DNA of 23,715 bases from Gemmatimonadota bacterium. GTDB lineage: Bacteria; Gemmatimonadota; Gemmatimonadetes; Palauibacterales; Palauibacteraceae. Within the stretch, counting starts at the first letter, position 1, and every line of letters starts with the position of its first letter. Positions 16,401 to 22,561 of this stretch are shown in pieces. The translations under genes were made by a program, and so were the position numbers. The notes beneath the pieces are model-generated. The model did not search any database. It had not been told where the DNA came from and saw nothing but the letters and a program-made list of their open reading frames with translations. The stretch spans positions 1 to 23,715 of the forward strand of contig JAMJQV010000058.1 of assembly GCA_023554435.1 (NCBI GenBank), given 5' to 3'.

Positions 16401-16706
16401 GGCCTGGACACGACGGTCACTCCTGAGTTGGAGGCGGAAGGCCTGGCGCGGGAAATCGTGAGCCGGGTCCAGCGTTTGCGGCGGGACTCGGGGTTGGATG
16501 TGAGCGATCGCATCCGCCTGGGGTTGGTGGCCGAGGCCGGTCGGCTGGCCGAGGCTGTGGATAGACACAGCGACTACATCGCGGGAGAAACGCTTGCGGT
16601 GGTCGTGACGACGGACGCCGAGCAGGGCGGGGTGTTGGACTATTCGGCCTGCGTGGAGATCGAAGGAGAGAGCATAACCCTCGGCTTGAGCCGGTCGGAC
16701 GGTTGA
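13473..16706 (+). CDS. ileS: Isoleucyl-tRNA synthetase, type 2, with swapped HIGH motif
   Basis: A 1077-aa class I synthetase that charges tRNA-Ile. Length and C-terminal region match the eukaryote-like type 2 (IleRS2) rather than the ~930-aa type 1. In order: catalytic N-terminus with YEGPPTANGKPGVHH (43-57), WDTHGLPVEIEAEKQLG, the editing insertion with WTTTPWTLPGN and DGTGVVHTAVMYGEDDF (329-345), the RGWFYSLL segment, KMSKS (615-619), then the anticodon-binding domain and a C-terminal domain of roughly 200 residues. The HIGH position, normally HxGH, reads GVHH (54-57; bases 13632-13643). The ATG at 13473 is chosen because the N-terminus then matches the family; the open frame extends upstream into divIVA. 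Only a weak GAGG lies 10 nt upstream. Confidence 0.95.
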   Translation: MSYRPLPESVAGLETEVLEVWEAEDTFHQSLEARRGAPEYVFYEGPPTANGKPGVHHLLARTIKDTVARYRAMAGWHVTRIAGWDTHGLPVEIEAEKQLGISGKPDIERIGIARFNQVCRDNLFTYKEDWERLSRRIGYWLDYENAYVTCTPEYIESVWWALAEIHRKGLLYKGYKVLPYCPRCGTGLSSHEVAQGYRVVSEPSVYVKFRLEDDPGGASILSWTTTPWTLPGNVALAVGEGIDYLRVRIREAPDGEAKLPRGARPGEELIVASALAPDVLRHPYDIVEVIPGADLVGRRYQPLFPGAVDAEGSDTAWTVLAADFVTTEDGTGVVHTAVMYGEDDFTLGAREGLPMQHTVDPDGRFVDRVPGDLAGRFVKDEDTDRVIIEGLAGADRLYRRQMYEHSYPHCWRCDSALLYMARDSWYIRTTAVQDRLLEHNAAVDWHPREIGSGRMGEWLAGNVDWAISRDRYWGTPLPIWVCDSDPTHVQVIASLDELSGRTGDLDTDFDPHRPEIDALTWSCGEDGCAGTARRVPQVMDAWFDSGSMPFAQWHYPFANEAAFDAHFPAHFIAEGVDQTRGWFYSLLAISTLVFDAPSYRSVIVNDLILDEEGQKMSKSKGNVVDPWETVSEYGADATRFFLLSSSNPWLPKKWDGEALRETNRKLFDTLRSTYRFFAMYAELEGWDHATSVVSDPETRAPMDRWLLSRLDDLVASVRRDFEAYDLTRAARRLATFVLDDLSNWYVRQSRDRFWATGNTDSGHTGAGDARTQGTADAFATLHSGLRVTALVLAPISPFLSDWLHRQLTGQSVHLADFPQPASCRDEDLERRMDDVRRLSTLGRAAREEAGIRVRQPLGLLQAVIPGGRRPGPELEAVLRQELNVKDVVFPSGSDDIVRLSAKPDFARLGPRFGKKTPRVAKAIEALDAEAVRRLGAGEAVSVSVDGEGLEVQPGDARVIEEASGDLTIQAQEGFLVGLDTTVTPELEAEGLAREIVSRVQRLRRDSGLDVSDRIRLGLVAEAGRLAEAVDRHSDYIAGETLAVVVTTDAEQGGVLDYSACVEIEGESITLGLSRSDG

Positions 16707-16767
16707 CGGGACACCGGGGTGTGAGGCTGATCTTGACGACACTTAGAGGTTAGATCGGGGCAAACGG

Positions 16768-17151
16768 ATGAAGAAGAAGGACCTGAAACACATCGAGAAG
16801 CGACTCCTTCACCTGAGGGAGCGGGCTTTGAAGGATCTTGGCCACTACGACGAGTCTCTTTCGAACAGCTCGCAGGCGTCCGAGGGTGACGTATCGGCCT
16901 ACAGCTTCCATATGGCTGACCAGGGAACCGATGCCATGGAGAGGGAGAAGGCCTTTCTGTTCGCCAGCAAGGAGGGCCGCTATCTGTATCACCTCGACGA
17001 GGCTCTGAGGCGCCTGTACCGAACGCCGGAGCGGTTCGACGTATGCGAGGAGTGCGGCGACAAGATCTCGTTCGAACGCATGGACGCGTTGCCCCACACG
17101 ACCATGTGCATCAGGTGCAAGGAGAAGGAAGAAACGGGTGTCTCTCGCTGA
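16768..17151 (+). CDS. TraR/DksA family zinc-finger protein
   Basis: A 127-aa protein with an N-terminal helical part (about 1-85, with EGDVSAYSFHMADQGTDAMEREK) and a C-terminal four-cysteine zinc finger, C-x2-C-x17-C-x2-C (Cys93, 96, 114, 117), the DksA/TraR signature. Proteins of this fold bind the secondary channel of RNA polymerase and may work with ppGpp, although many paralogues have other or unknown roles. The helical part keeps an acidic D-x-x-D-like run (ADQGTDAMERE) similar to other short DksA-like proteins. The start has GGGG at 16757-16760, 7 nt before the ATG. It overlaps lspA by 14 nt. A dksA-like gene beside lspA is a recurrent arrangement in many phyla. Confidence 0.88.
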   Translation: MKKKDLKHIEKRLLHLRERALKDLGHYDESLSNSSQASEGDVSAYSFHMADQGTDAMEREKAFLFASKEGRYLYHLDEALRRLYRTPERFDVCEECGDKISFERMDALPHTTMCIRCKEKEETGVSR

Positions 17152-17689
17152 CTCTTCGGCCCTTGTCGAGTCGAGGCCCCTGTCGTCCGGCGTGAACAAG
17201 AAGGCTTTGCTCGTCGGGATCGTGGGGACGGTGGTCGTTCTCGACTTCCTCACCAAGATGTGGGCGATGAACACCCTCACGTTCGGCCAGCCGGTTCCGG
17301 TTCTGGGGGAGTTCTTCCGGCTCACCTACACCCACAATCCGGGTGCGGCCTTCGGCATCAACATTGGTGAGCACTCGAGGATGTTCTTCCTCGTCCTTTC
17401 CCTGGTGGCCCTGGTTGTACTCGGTCTGATCTACCGATCGACGCCGGCCCGGGACGGGCTCCGCCTTCTCGCGGTGGCCCTCGTCAGTGCCGGGGCGGTC
17501 GGGAACATCATCGACCGGTTTCGGTTTGAGGCGGGTGTCGTGGACTTCCTCGACGTGGGCGTCGGAGCCCACCGCTGGCCGATCTTCAACGTCGCCGACA
17601 TGGCCGTAAGCATCGGCGCGGTGCTGCTACTCATCTCATTCTATTTCGAGGAGAAAGACGGTGACGAACCGGAGCCGGCAGCCGGCTGA
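17138..17689 (+). CDS. lspA: Lipoprotein signal peptidase (signal peptidase II)
   Basis: An inner-membrane aspartyl protease that cleaves the signal peptide of diacylglyceryl-prolipoproteins. It has the expected four hydrophobic helices (about 22-41, 81-99, 107-125 and 149-170), the THNPGAAFG motif (65-73), and the two catalytic aspartates in VGNIIDRF (Asp126) and FNVADMAVS (Asp154). Length is 183 aa, slightly long owing to hydrophilic ends. The GTG start overlaps the preceding gene and is served by a purine-rich AAGGAGAAGGAAG run; a second GTG at 17192 would remove 18 residues. The 3' end overlaps rluD by 29 nt, so expression of the three genes is coupled. Confidence 0.94.
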   Translation: MSLADSSALVESRPLSSGVNKKALLVGIVGTVVVLDFLTKMWAMNTLTFGQPVPVLGEFFRLTYTHNPGAAFGINIGEHSRMFFLVLSLVALVVLGLIYRSTPARDGLRLLAVALVSAGAVGNIIDRFRFEAGVVDFLDVGVGAHRWPIFNVADMAVSIGAVLLLISFYFEEKDGDEPEPAAG

Positions 17690-18659
17690 AGTTCACCTCT
17701 TTCGTCTAGACGAGGATTCGGGCGATCGGCTGGATGCGTATCTGGCCGATCGTTTGCGTCTGAGTCGCAGCCGCGTGGTGGAGCTCCTGGTGGCGGGTCT
17801 CGTGCAGGTCAACGGAGTCCCGACCGCGCGGAAGAGTCGGCACCTTCGCGCCGGGGATGAGGTGGAGGTTACGGTGCCGGCAGCGCCCCCTACCGCCGTC
17901 GTTCCCGAGGCAATACCGATCGAGCTCGCGTACGAGGACGAGCACCTGGCCGTGGTGGACAAGCAGGCGGGACTGGTCGTTCACCCGGCGGTGGGCAATC
18001 GGAACGGCACGCTCGTCAACGCGCTTCTTCACCGCCTTGGCGGTCTGTCGTCCATCGGCGAACCGGACCGACCGGGGATCGTTCACCGGCTGGACAAGGA
18101 CACCAGCGGCCTCATGGTGGTCGCCCGAACCGACGAGGCTCACGGGCGATTGACGCGGGCGCTCGCGCGCCGCGAGATCAGCCGCGGATACCTTGCGGCG
18201 GCGTGGGGGCACGTCGATGAAGACGAGTTCACGGTGGACCAGCCCATCGCGCGTGATCCCAAGCAGCGCCAGCGCATGGCGGTGGTGGAGACCGGTCGCC
18301 CGTCACTGACCCGCTTCCGGCGTCTCGAGAGTTGGCGCGCCGCGGATCTCCTCGCCGTTCGCCTTCACACCGGACGGACCCACCAGATCCGCGTTCACCT
18401 TCGATCTCTGGGCCATCCCGTCGTCGGCGACCCGATCTACGGTCCTCGCTGGCAGAAGGGAATGCTGGGTGCCGGCGGGCGGTGGGCGGACGAGTTCGAC
18501 CGACGGGTCGGACGTCTCTTTCTTCACGCGGCGCGACTCGCGTTCGTTCATCCCGTCACCGGCGAGGAACTGAGTTTCACATCGCCGCTGCCTGAGCCCC
18601 TTCACGGAGCATTGGAGTGGGCCCGGAGGGCGGGAAGTGCTTCCGGGGGGGGCGAATGA
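17661..18659 (+). CDS. rluD: RluA/RluD family 23S rRNA pseudouridine synthase
   Basis: A 332-aa pseudouridine synthase. An N-terminal S4 RNA-binding domain (about 20-80: DRLDAYLADRLRLSRSRVVELL and GLVQVNGVPTARKSRHLRAGD) precedes the catalytic domain with AVVDKQAGLVVHPA and the HRLDKDTSGLMVVA motif, whose Asp145 is the catalytic residue. LHTGRTHQIRVHL and GHPVVGDPIYG are the other conserved blocks. The domain layout is that of RluD (helix 69 of 23S rRNA), but assignment within RluA/RluC/RluD cannot be settled from motifs alone. The GTG start has GAGGAG at 17648-17653, 7 nt upstream, and lies inside lspA. The stop overlaps the next gene as ATGA. Confidence 0.92.
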   Translation: MTNRSRQPAEVHLFRLDEDSGDRLDAYLADRLRLSRSRVVELLVAGLVQVNGVPTARKSRHLRAGDEVEVTVPAAPPTAVVPEAIPIELAYEDEHLAVVDKQAGLVVHPAVGNRNGTLVNALLHRLGGLSSIGEPDRPGIVHRLDKDTSGLMVVARTDEAHGRLTRALARREISRGYLAAAWGHVDEDEFTVDQPIARDPKQRQRMAVVETGRPSLTRFRRLESWRAADLLAVRLHTGRTHQIRVHLRSLGHPVVGDPIYGPRWQKGMLGAGGRWADEFDRRVGRLFLHAARLAFVHPVTGEELSFTSPLPEPLHGALEWARRAGSASGGGE

Positions 18660-19675
18660 AGCGCTCTTCACTCGGGTTCGCCGTGCTCGCCGTGCTGGCC
18701 ACTGCGGCAGCCGTGCTCTCGCGTCCGGCCTTGCAGGTGGCTCCGGGGGCTCCACCGGTCGTGGAGGTGCTCGGAGATCCGGAGTTCAGCGACCTCGGCG
18801 CGAGGCTGGTCTCGGACCCGGCCGTGTGGAAGCCCCTGCCGGGGATCGGCACATTGCCGGACGTCGGGATCGACTCGGTGCAGGTCTGGCTCACATCGGA
18901 CCTGGGTACCGGCGTTCCCCCGGGCCTGAGTCATCCCGAACCCTGGGTCGCCGGGACCGCCGATCCCGCGACGGCCCGGATCGCCCTCAAGACCGGCCCC
19001 GGACTCAACGGCCCACGAGGATTGAGGTCCGTGCTCCGCCACGAGATCGCGCACATCGGTCTTGGAGCGGCGACCGGTGGCAACTACCCTCGTTGGCTGA
19101 CGGAAGGGTACGCTCAGTACGCCTCGGGAGAGTGGAGCTGGGAGGACGCCTGGCACCTCCAGTCCGCCTTCCTGCGCCGTGGTGCCACGACCCTGGACGA
19201 AATCAACCTGCGCTTCCGTCGCCACTCGACGGAGGCGCGGATGGGATACCTGCTCTCCTACACCGCGGTTCACGAACTCGCTGTTATCGGCGGCGAGGCC
19301 GGCCTGGCGGCCGTGTTCAGGCGGTTGGGCGAAGGGGCCACCTTCGAGGAGGCGCTGCGGCTGACGTTTGGTATCACGGCGGAGAATTTCGAAGTGCGTT
19401 GGAAGCGATCGCTCGTGGATCGCTACGGCTGGCTGTACTTGCTGTCGCGGGCCGGCGTGTTCTGGCTCGCAGTCACCGGTCTGGTGCTCTTCGTAGCGCT
19501 GCGCAGGTCGAACCGGGACCGGACGCGACTCGAAGAACTGCGCGCGGAGGAACTGCAGATGGTTGAGGCGCCACCGGACGAGATCCATCCGGGGCAACTC
19601 GCCGGAATGATGTCAGTCTCTTCGGGCTTTACGGCAGGCCCGACGGGCCTTCCGGGCGACCCGGACGCAGATTGA
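18656..19675 (+). CDS. Membrane-anchored HExxH peptidase-like protein (peptidase MA-like)
   Basis: A 339-aa protein with an N-terminal signal or anchor helix (about 5-22), an exported domain, and a C-terminal membrane helix (about 263-282) followed by a short charged cytoplasmic tail. The exported part has VLRHEIAHIGLG (HExxH at 129-133) and, 17 residues on, RWLTEGYAQYASGE with Glu150 as the likely third zinc ligand, which fits a gluzincin of the peptidase MA type. Later SYTAVHELAVIGGEAGLAAVFRRLGEG also matches that fold. Substrate and role are unknown. It starts at the ATGA overlap with rluD. The final codons contain two small GC hairpins just before the promoter of the next gene. Confidence 0.8.
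   Translation: MKRSSLGFAVLAVLATAAAVLSRPALQVAPGAPPVVEVLGDPEFSDLGARLVSDPAVWKPLPGIGTLPDVGIDSVQVWLTSDLGTGVPPGLSHPEPWVAGTADPATARIALKTGPGLNGPRGLRSVLRHEIAHIGLGAATGGNYPRWLTEGYAQYASGEWSWEDAWHLQSAFLRRGATTLDEINLRFRRHSTEARMGYLLSYTAVHELAVIGGEAGLAAVFRRLGEGATFEEALRLTFGITAENFEVRWKRSLVDRYGWLYLLSRAGVFWLAVTGLVLFVALRRSNRDRTRLEELRAEELQMVEAPPDEIHPGQLAGMMSVSSGFTAGPTGLPGDPDAD
19636..19664 (+). other. Two adjacent GC hairpins at the end of the peptidase-like gene
   Basis: AGGCCC-GAC-GGGCCT (19636-19650) is followed at once by CCGGG-CGA-CCCGG (19652-19664). They lie within the last codons of the gene and end 8 nt before the next -35 box. There is no T-tract, so they are at best a weak or Rho-assisted stop for the dksA-like/lspA/rluD operon. 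Confidence 0.35.
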
Positions 19676-19700
19676 CTTGAATTCGGTTAGGGGGTATCCT
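19672..19700 (+). promoter_or_regulatory. Promoter of the 81-aa membrane-protein gene and tRNA-Val
   Basis: TTGACT (19672-19677), a 17-bp spacer, and TATCCT (19695-19700). The -10 box ends exactly 6 nt before the ATG at 19707, so the transcript would be leaderless for the small gene and would run on into the tRNA at 19943. Confidence 0.72.
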
Positions 19701-19706
19701 TTCGCG

Positions 19707-19952
19707 ATGGACGGAAACCGCGGAGGCGAGGCCAGCGACGGCGCGCATCGTCCACGGCTGTTCGGCTTGTTGGAGAGAAAGAACGTTGCTCTCCTGGTGG
19801 CCGGAGCCGTGGCCGTTTTCTTTGGATACGTACTTCTTGACCGGGGCTCGGTCGTCCTCGCGCCGCTGCTTCTGTGCGCAGGGTACGTGGTACTCATTCC
19901 CGCCGGCTTGCTGATCGGATTCCGTGGCGACCGGGTGGGCGAGGGCGAATAG
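19707..19952 (+). CDS. Small membrane protein with two helices, 81 aa; 3' end overlaps tRNA-Val
   Basis: Not recognised as a characterised family. A hydrophilic N-terminus of about 24 residues leads to LLERKNVALLVAGAVAVFFGYVL (helix 1, about 28-45) and VVLAPLLLCAGYVVLIPAGLL (helix 2, about 52-71), and a short charged end. Similar small two-helix proteins with a KN...GY...G motif followed by APxLLxxGYxxLIP occur in FCB-group bacteria, as far as I can recall, but no function is known to me. ATG 19707 is chosen because it sits 6 nt behind a good -10 box; an in-frame TTG at 19677 lies inside the promoter. The stop codon TAG (19950-19952) is formed by tRNA positions 8-10. Confidence 0.72.
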   Translation: MDGNRGGEASDGAHRPRLFGLLERKNVALLVAGAVAVFFGYVLLDRGSVVLAPLLLCAGYVVLIPAGLLIGFRGDRVGEGE

Positions 19953-20017
19953 CTCAGTTGGTCTAGAGCGCCTGCCTTACAAGCAGGAGGTCGCTGGTTC
20001 GAATCCAGCTTCGCCCA
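19943..20017 (+). tRNA. tRNA-Val, anticodon UAC
   Basis: A 75-nt tRNA that folds into a standard cloverleaf: acceptor GGGCGAA with TTCGCCC, D-stem GCTC/GAGC, anticodon stem CCTGC/GCAGG around the loop CTTACAA (anticodon TAC, valine), variable loop AGGTC, T-stem GCTGG/CCAGC with loop TTCGAAT, and discriminator A. CCA is not encoded in the DNA. Its first 10 bases also code for the end and stop codon of the upstream small gene, so it is probably processed from a joint transcript. Confidence 0.97.
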
Positions 20018-20125
20018 TGCGGGTGGGCGGCGGAAGAGGAACAATCCGGCGCGATAGAGTGTCGTAACGAGTGCGTGGGGAATAATGCGCCCCGTGTTCG
20101 ATAAGGAACGGATAAGGACCGGAAT

Positions 20126-21880
20126 ATGAAGCGTGCGATTCGTAACTGGGGTGGGCGGAGTCTGGCCGTAGCGGCCTTTTCGCTCGCGTTCGGCGCCGGT
20201 ACCGCTGTGGCGCAGGACAATGGGGGCGCTGGCGGCCGAGCCAGAGTGCTCGTTGCTCCCCTGCAGGTTGACGGCAGCGTGAAGAAGGACTTCGGCAAGA
20301 AGGTCTCCGAAGAGGTGAGGGATGGTCTCGAGGAGATTCCGACGCTCGTCGCCATCGAGTGGGACCAGGTCAAGGATGAGCTTCGACGCCTGAAGTTGAA
20401 GGAGGAGGACCTGGGCCTCATCCAGTGGCGGCAGCTTGCCGGGCGCCTGAATGCCGATGTCGTGATGACGGGTAGTGTAGCGTCAGCCGTCTCCGGCAAC
20501 GAGCTCACCGTGAGCTTCGTCGACTCGAAGAGCGGTGACGAAGTCCACGTGCCGGACTTCAGCGTCCCGGGTGATGGCAAGGATGAAGTGAAGCAGGCGG
20601 CCGGAGTCATCGTGTCGGCGTTCGGCGAGCAGGTCGATTACCGCCGGGCCCTGCTGTTCTGCCAGGACTATCTGGCCGCGGAACAGTTCGAGGACGCTCT
20701 CCGCAACTGCGACGAGGCTCTCGGGAAGAATCCGGAGAGCACCTCGGGTCGCTATCTCCGTGGGCGCGTGTACATGGGGCAGGAGAACTGGACGGCCGCT
20801 GCCGAGGATCTCGAGATCGTCGTCGAGAACAACCCGGCCGAAGTCGATGCGCTCAACGCCCTGGCCTATGTCAACGCTCAGCTCGGAGACATGGATCGCG
20901 CGGTCGAGCTGTATCGCGAGTACCTGAACTTCAATCCCGGCGATGCGAGCGTTCGCATGACGGTCGCCTTCGAGCTCGCCCAGGCGGGCGGTGAAGACGC
21001 GGCGATCGCCCTCCTTCAGGATGGCATTGCCATCGATTCCACGAACGCCGAGCTGTGGGAGTTCCTGGGCAACGTGGCGCTCAAGAAGGGGACGACCGCG
21101 GCGGAAGGCGCGACGGAGGATACGGGGGCCATCGCGGACGAAGCGTCGGTTCGGCTTGCCGTAGAGGCCTACAACCACGTGCTGGAACTCAAGGGCGAAG
21201 ACATGAACCCCGAGATTCTCCGCAACGTCATCGCGGCGAACCTCGAACTGGGGGATTACGACGCGGCGCTCACCTTCGCGGACCGCGCCCAGGCCTTGAT
21301 GCCCGACGATGCGGGTCTGTGGTCGATTCGGAGCGATATCTACGGACGGATGGAGAGATACGACGATGCGATCGCGGCTCTCAACCGGGCGCTTGAACTC
21401 GATCCGGCGTATCCGAACGCGTACTTGAGGCGGGGCTTCCTCAAGCTGCGAGCCGGCGACTCACAGGGCGGGACGTCCGATCTGCGCACGGCGCTCGATC
21501 AGGGAGCCGACGAGGAGGTCGTGGCTGGCCAGCTCCTGGCCCGGGGCTACAACGATTTCTTCAAGAACGGCCAGTATGACGAAGCGCTTGCGATGTTCGA
21601 GGTCGGGACCAGCCTGGCGTCTGCCGGACGAGTGAGGGACCAGCTGTATTTCTTCACGGCATACGGCTACTACCAGCAGGGCGTGGCGATCGACGGCTCG
21701 AATGAGGCGACGGAGGCTTGTCAGCCCGCGCGTCGCGCGCTGTCCAAGTTCCAGCAGGTGCTTCCGAACCTGGATCGGGCCGGTGCTGAACAGCCTCAGA
21801 GCCAGGCACAGATTCGCGAAAGCACGGACGTGTACATTTACCGGCAGGAGCAGATCATCCGGAAGAACTGCGGAGGGTGA
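20126..21880 (+). CDS. Secreted TPR-repeat protein with an N-terminal CsgG/TolB-like domain
   Basis: A 584-aa exported protein. It has a Sec signal peptide (basic start, hydrophobic core, AVA-Q cleavage site near residue 29), then a ~125-residue alpha/beta domain (about 38-165: RVLVAPLQVDG, VSEEVRDGLEEIPTLVAIEWDQV, LAGRLNADVVMTGSV) resembling the N-terminal fold of TolB or the CsgG/FlgO group. From about 170 on it is a run of tetratricopeptide repeats (for example FEDALRNCDEALGKNPES, ALNRALELDPAYPNAYLRRG and a final repeat near 490), which usually mediate protein contacts. Function is unknown; a periplasmic scaffold is plausible. AAGGA precedes the ATG by about 7 nt. I see no clear promoter in the 108 bp after the tRNA. 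Confidence 0.82.
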   Translation: MKRAIRNWGGRSLAVAAFSLAFGAGTAVAQDNGGAGGRARVLVAPLQVDGSVKKDFGKKVSEEVRDGLEEIPTLVAIEWDQVKDELRRLKLKEEDLGLIQWRQLAGRLNADVVMTGSVASAVSGNELTVSFVDSKSGDEVHVPDFSVPGDGKDEVKQAAGVIVSAFGEQVDYRRALLFCQDYLAAEQFEDALRNCDEALGKNPESTSGRYLRGRVYMGQENWTAAAEDLEIVVENNPAEVDALNALAYVNAQLGDMDRAVELYREYLNFNPGDASVRMTVAFELAQAGGEDAAIALLQDGIAIDSTNAELWEFLGNVALKKGTTAAEGATEDTGAIADEASVRLAVEAYNHVLELKGEDMNPEILRNVIAANLELGDYDAALTFADRAQALMPDDAGLWSIRSDIYGRMERYDDAIAALNRALELDPAYPNAYLRRGFLKLRAGDSQGGTSDLRTALDQGADEEVVAGQLLARGYNDFFKNGQYDEALAMFEVGTSLASAGRVRDQLYFFTAYGYYQQGVAIDGSNEATEACQPARRALSKFQQVLPNLDRAGAEQPQSQAQIRESTDVYIYRQEQIIRKNCGG

Positions 21881-21934
21881 TGCTCCTGGAACGGTAGGGT
21901 TCCGAGCGGGGTCTAAGGCCCCGGCGCACAGGGT

Positions 21935-21969
21935 GAAGCCCGGCGGGACGAGATGTTCCGCCGGGCTTC
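21935..21969 (+). terminator. Long hairpin after the TPR gene
   Basis: A 15-bp stem (21935-21949 with 21955-21969, one G-U wobble) closed by GAGAT, starting 55 nt after the stop. There is no T-tract behind it, so it may terminate weakly or only protect the 3' end. It separates the TPR gene from the dcw promoter. Confidence 0.65.
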
Positions 21970-22002
21970 GTGCATCCGGAAGGCAGCGGTGGGGGGACGG
22001 GG

Positions 22003-22031
22003 TTGCGCGAAGGGAATGTGACAGGTAAAAT
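22003..22031 (+). promoter_or_regulatory. mraZ (dcw cluster) promoter
   Basis: TTGCGC (22003-22008), a 17-bp spacer, and TAAAAT (22026-22031). The predicted transcription start, near 22038, falls inside the row of MraZ boxes, so a bound repressor would block initiation. Confidence 0.75.
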
Positions 22032-22065
22032 GGGGCGCAGTGGGGAAAAGTGGAGAACTGTGGGG
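22031..22065 (+). promoter_or_regulatory. Four MraZ-binding boxes (TGGGG-type, 10-bp period)
   Basis: TGGGG (22031-22035), TGGGG (22041-22045), TGGAG (22051-22055) and TGGGG (22061-22065), each separated by exactly 5 bp. E. coli MraZ is known to bind TGGGN repeats with 5-bp spacers at its own promoter. The first box shares one base with the -10 element. Confidence 0.85.
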
Positions 22066-22099
22066 ATATCTCCTTCCTGCCTCAAAGTGGTGGTGCGAA

Positions 22100-22531
22100 T
22101 TGGGCGGCTATCTCGGAAGCTACCTGTATCAGGTGGACGAGAAGGGCAGAGTCACGCTTCCGGCGGCGTTTCGCCGGGACAGCGAGGCTCAGTCGTTCGT
22201 CCTGATTCAGGCCCAGCCAGACGCCCTCACGCTCTACCCGGACGAGACCTGGGCCGAAGTGCAGGAGCGGCTTCGCTCTCTCGCACGCAGTGCCCCACGC
22301 TCCCGCCACCGAATGCTGGGCCTCACCGCCAACGCGGTCGAGGTCGTACCGGATAAACAGGGACGTATCCTGATTCCCGACCGACTGCGGGCGAACGCGG
22401 GTATCCGCGACGAAGCGCAGGTGGTCGGGGCAATAGACAAGATCGAGATCTGGGATCCGGAGCGCTTCGCTCGAATCGTGGACGACACGGGAGACGACTT
22501 CGGCGATCGCCTGGCCGGGATCTTCGCCTGA
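22100..22531 (+). CDS. mraZ: Transcriptional regulator MraZ
   Basis: A 143-aa protein with two AbrB-like SpoVT half-domains, the DNA-binding regulator of the division and cell-wall cluster. The tandem motifs are LGSYLYQVDEKGRVTLPAAFRR read in two parts (about 5-14 and 14-26) and the second copy DKQGRILIPDRLR (about 84-96). The TTG at 22100 is chosen because it gives the family N-terminus (GGYLGSY) and the standard length; GGTGG lies about 6 nt upstream. The frame is open back to a GTG at 22040, but that codon sits in the operator boxes and would add 20 residues not found in MraZ. It is followed by rsmH after 30 nt. Four upstream boxes indicate autoregulation. Confidence 0.93.
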   Translation: MGGYLGSYLYQVDEKGRVTLPAAFRRDSEAQSFVLIQAQPDALTLYPDETWAEVQERLRSLARSAPRSRHRMLGLTANAVEVVPDKQGRILIPDRLRANAGIRDEAQVVGAIDKIEIWDPERFARIVDDTGDDFGDRLAGIFA

Positions 22532-22561
22532 CCAGCAGGGCGAGACAGCCAGGGTGACGCC

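Noticed and set aside
16703..16756. Two TTGACG boxes (16703 and 16733) upstream of the dksA-like gene as promoters
   Set aside because: The first would pair with GCTGAT at 17 bp, a poor -10 box. The second has TTAGAT only 11 bp away. Neither geometry is convincing, so no promoter is annotated.
20018..20125. Promoter for the TPR gene (AATAAT near 20081, TAGAGT at 20055)
   Set aside because: Neither candidate has a recognisable -35 box at 16-18 bp, so transcription may run through from the tRNA or use another sigma factor.
22040..22099. GTG 22040 as the mraZ start, 8 nt after the -10 box (a third leaderless case)
   Set aside because: It would add 20 residues not seen in MraZ and place the operator boxes in coding sequence. 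TTG 22100 gives the family N-terminus and length, though the choice is not proven.
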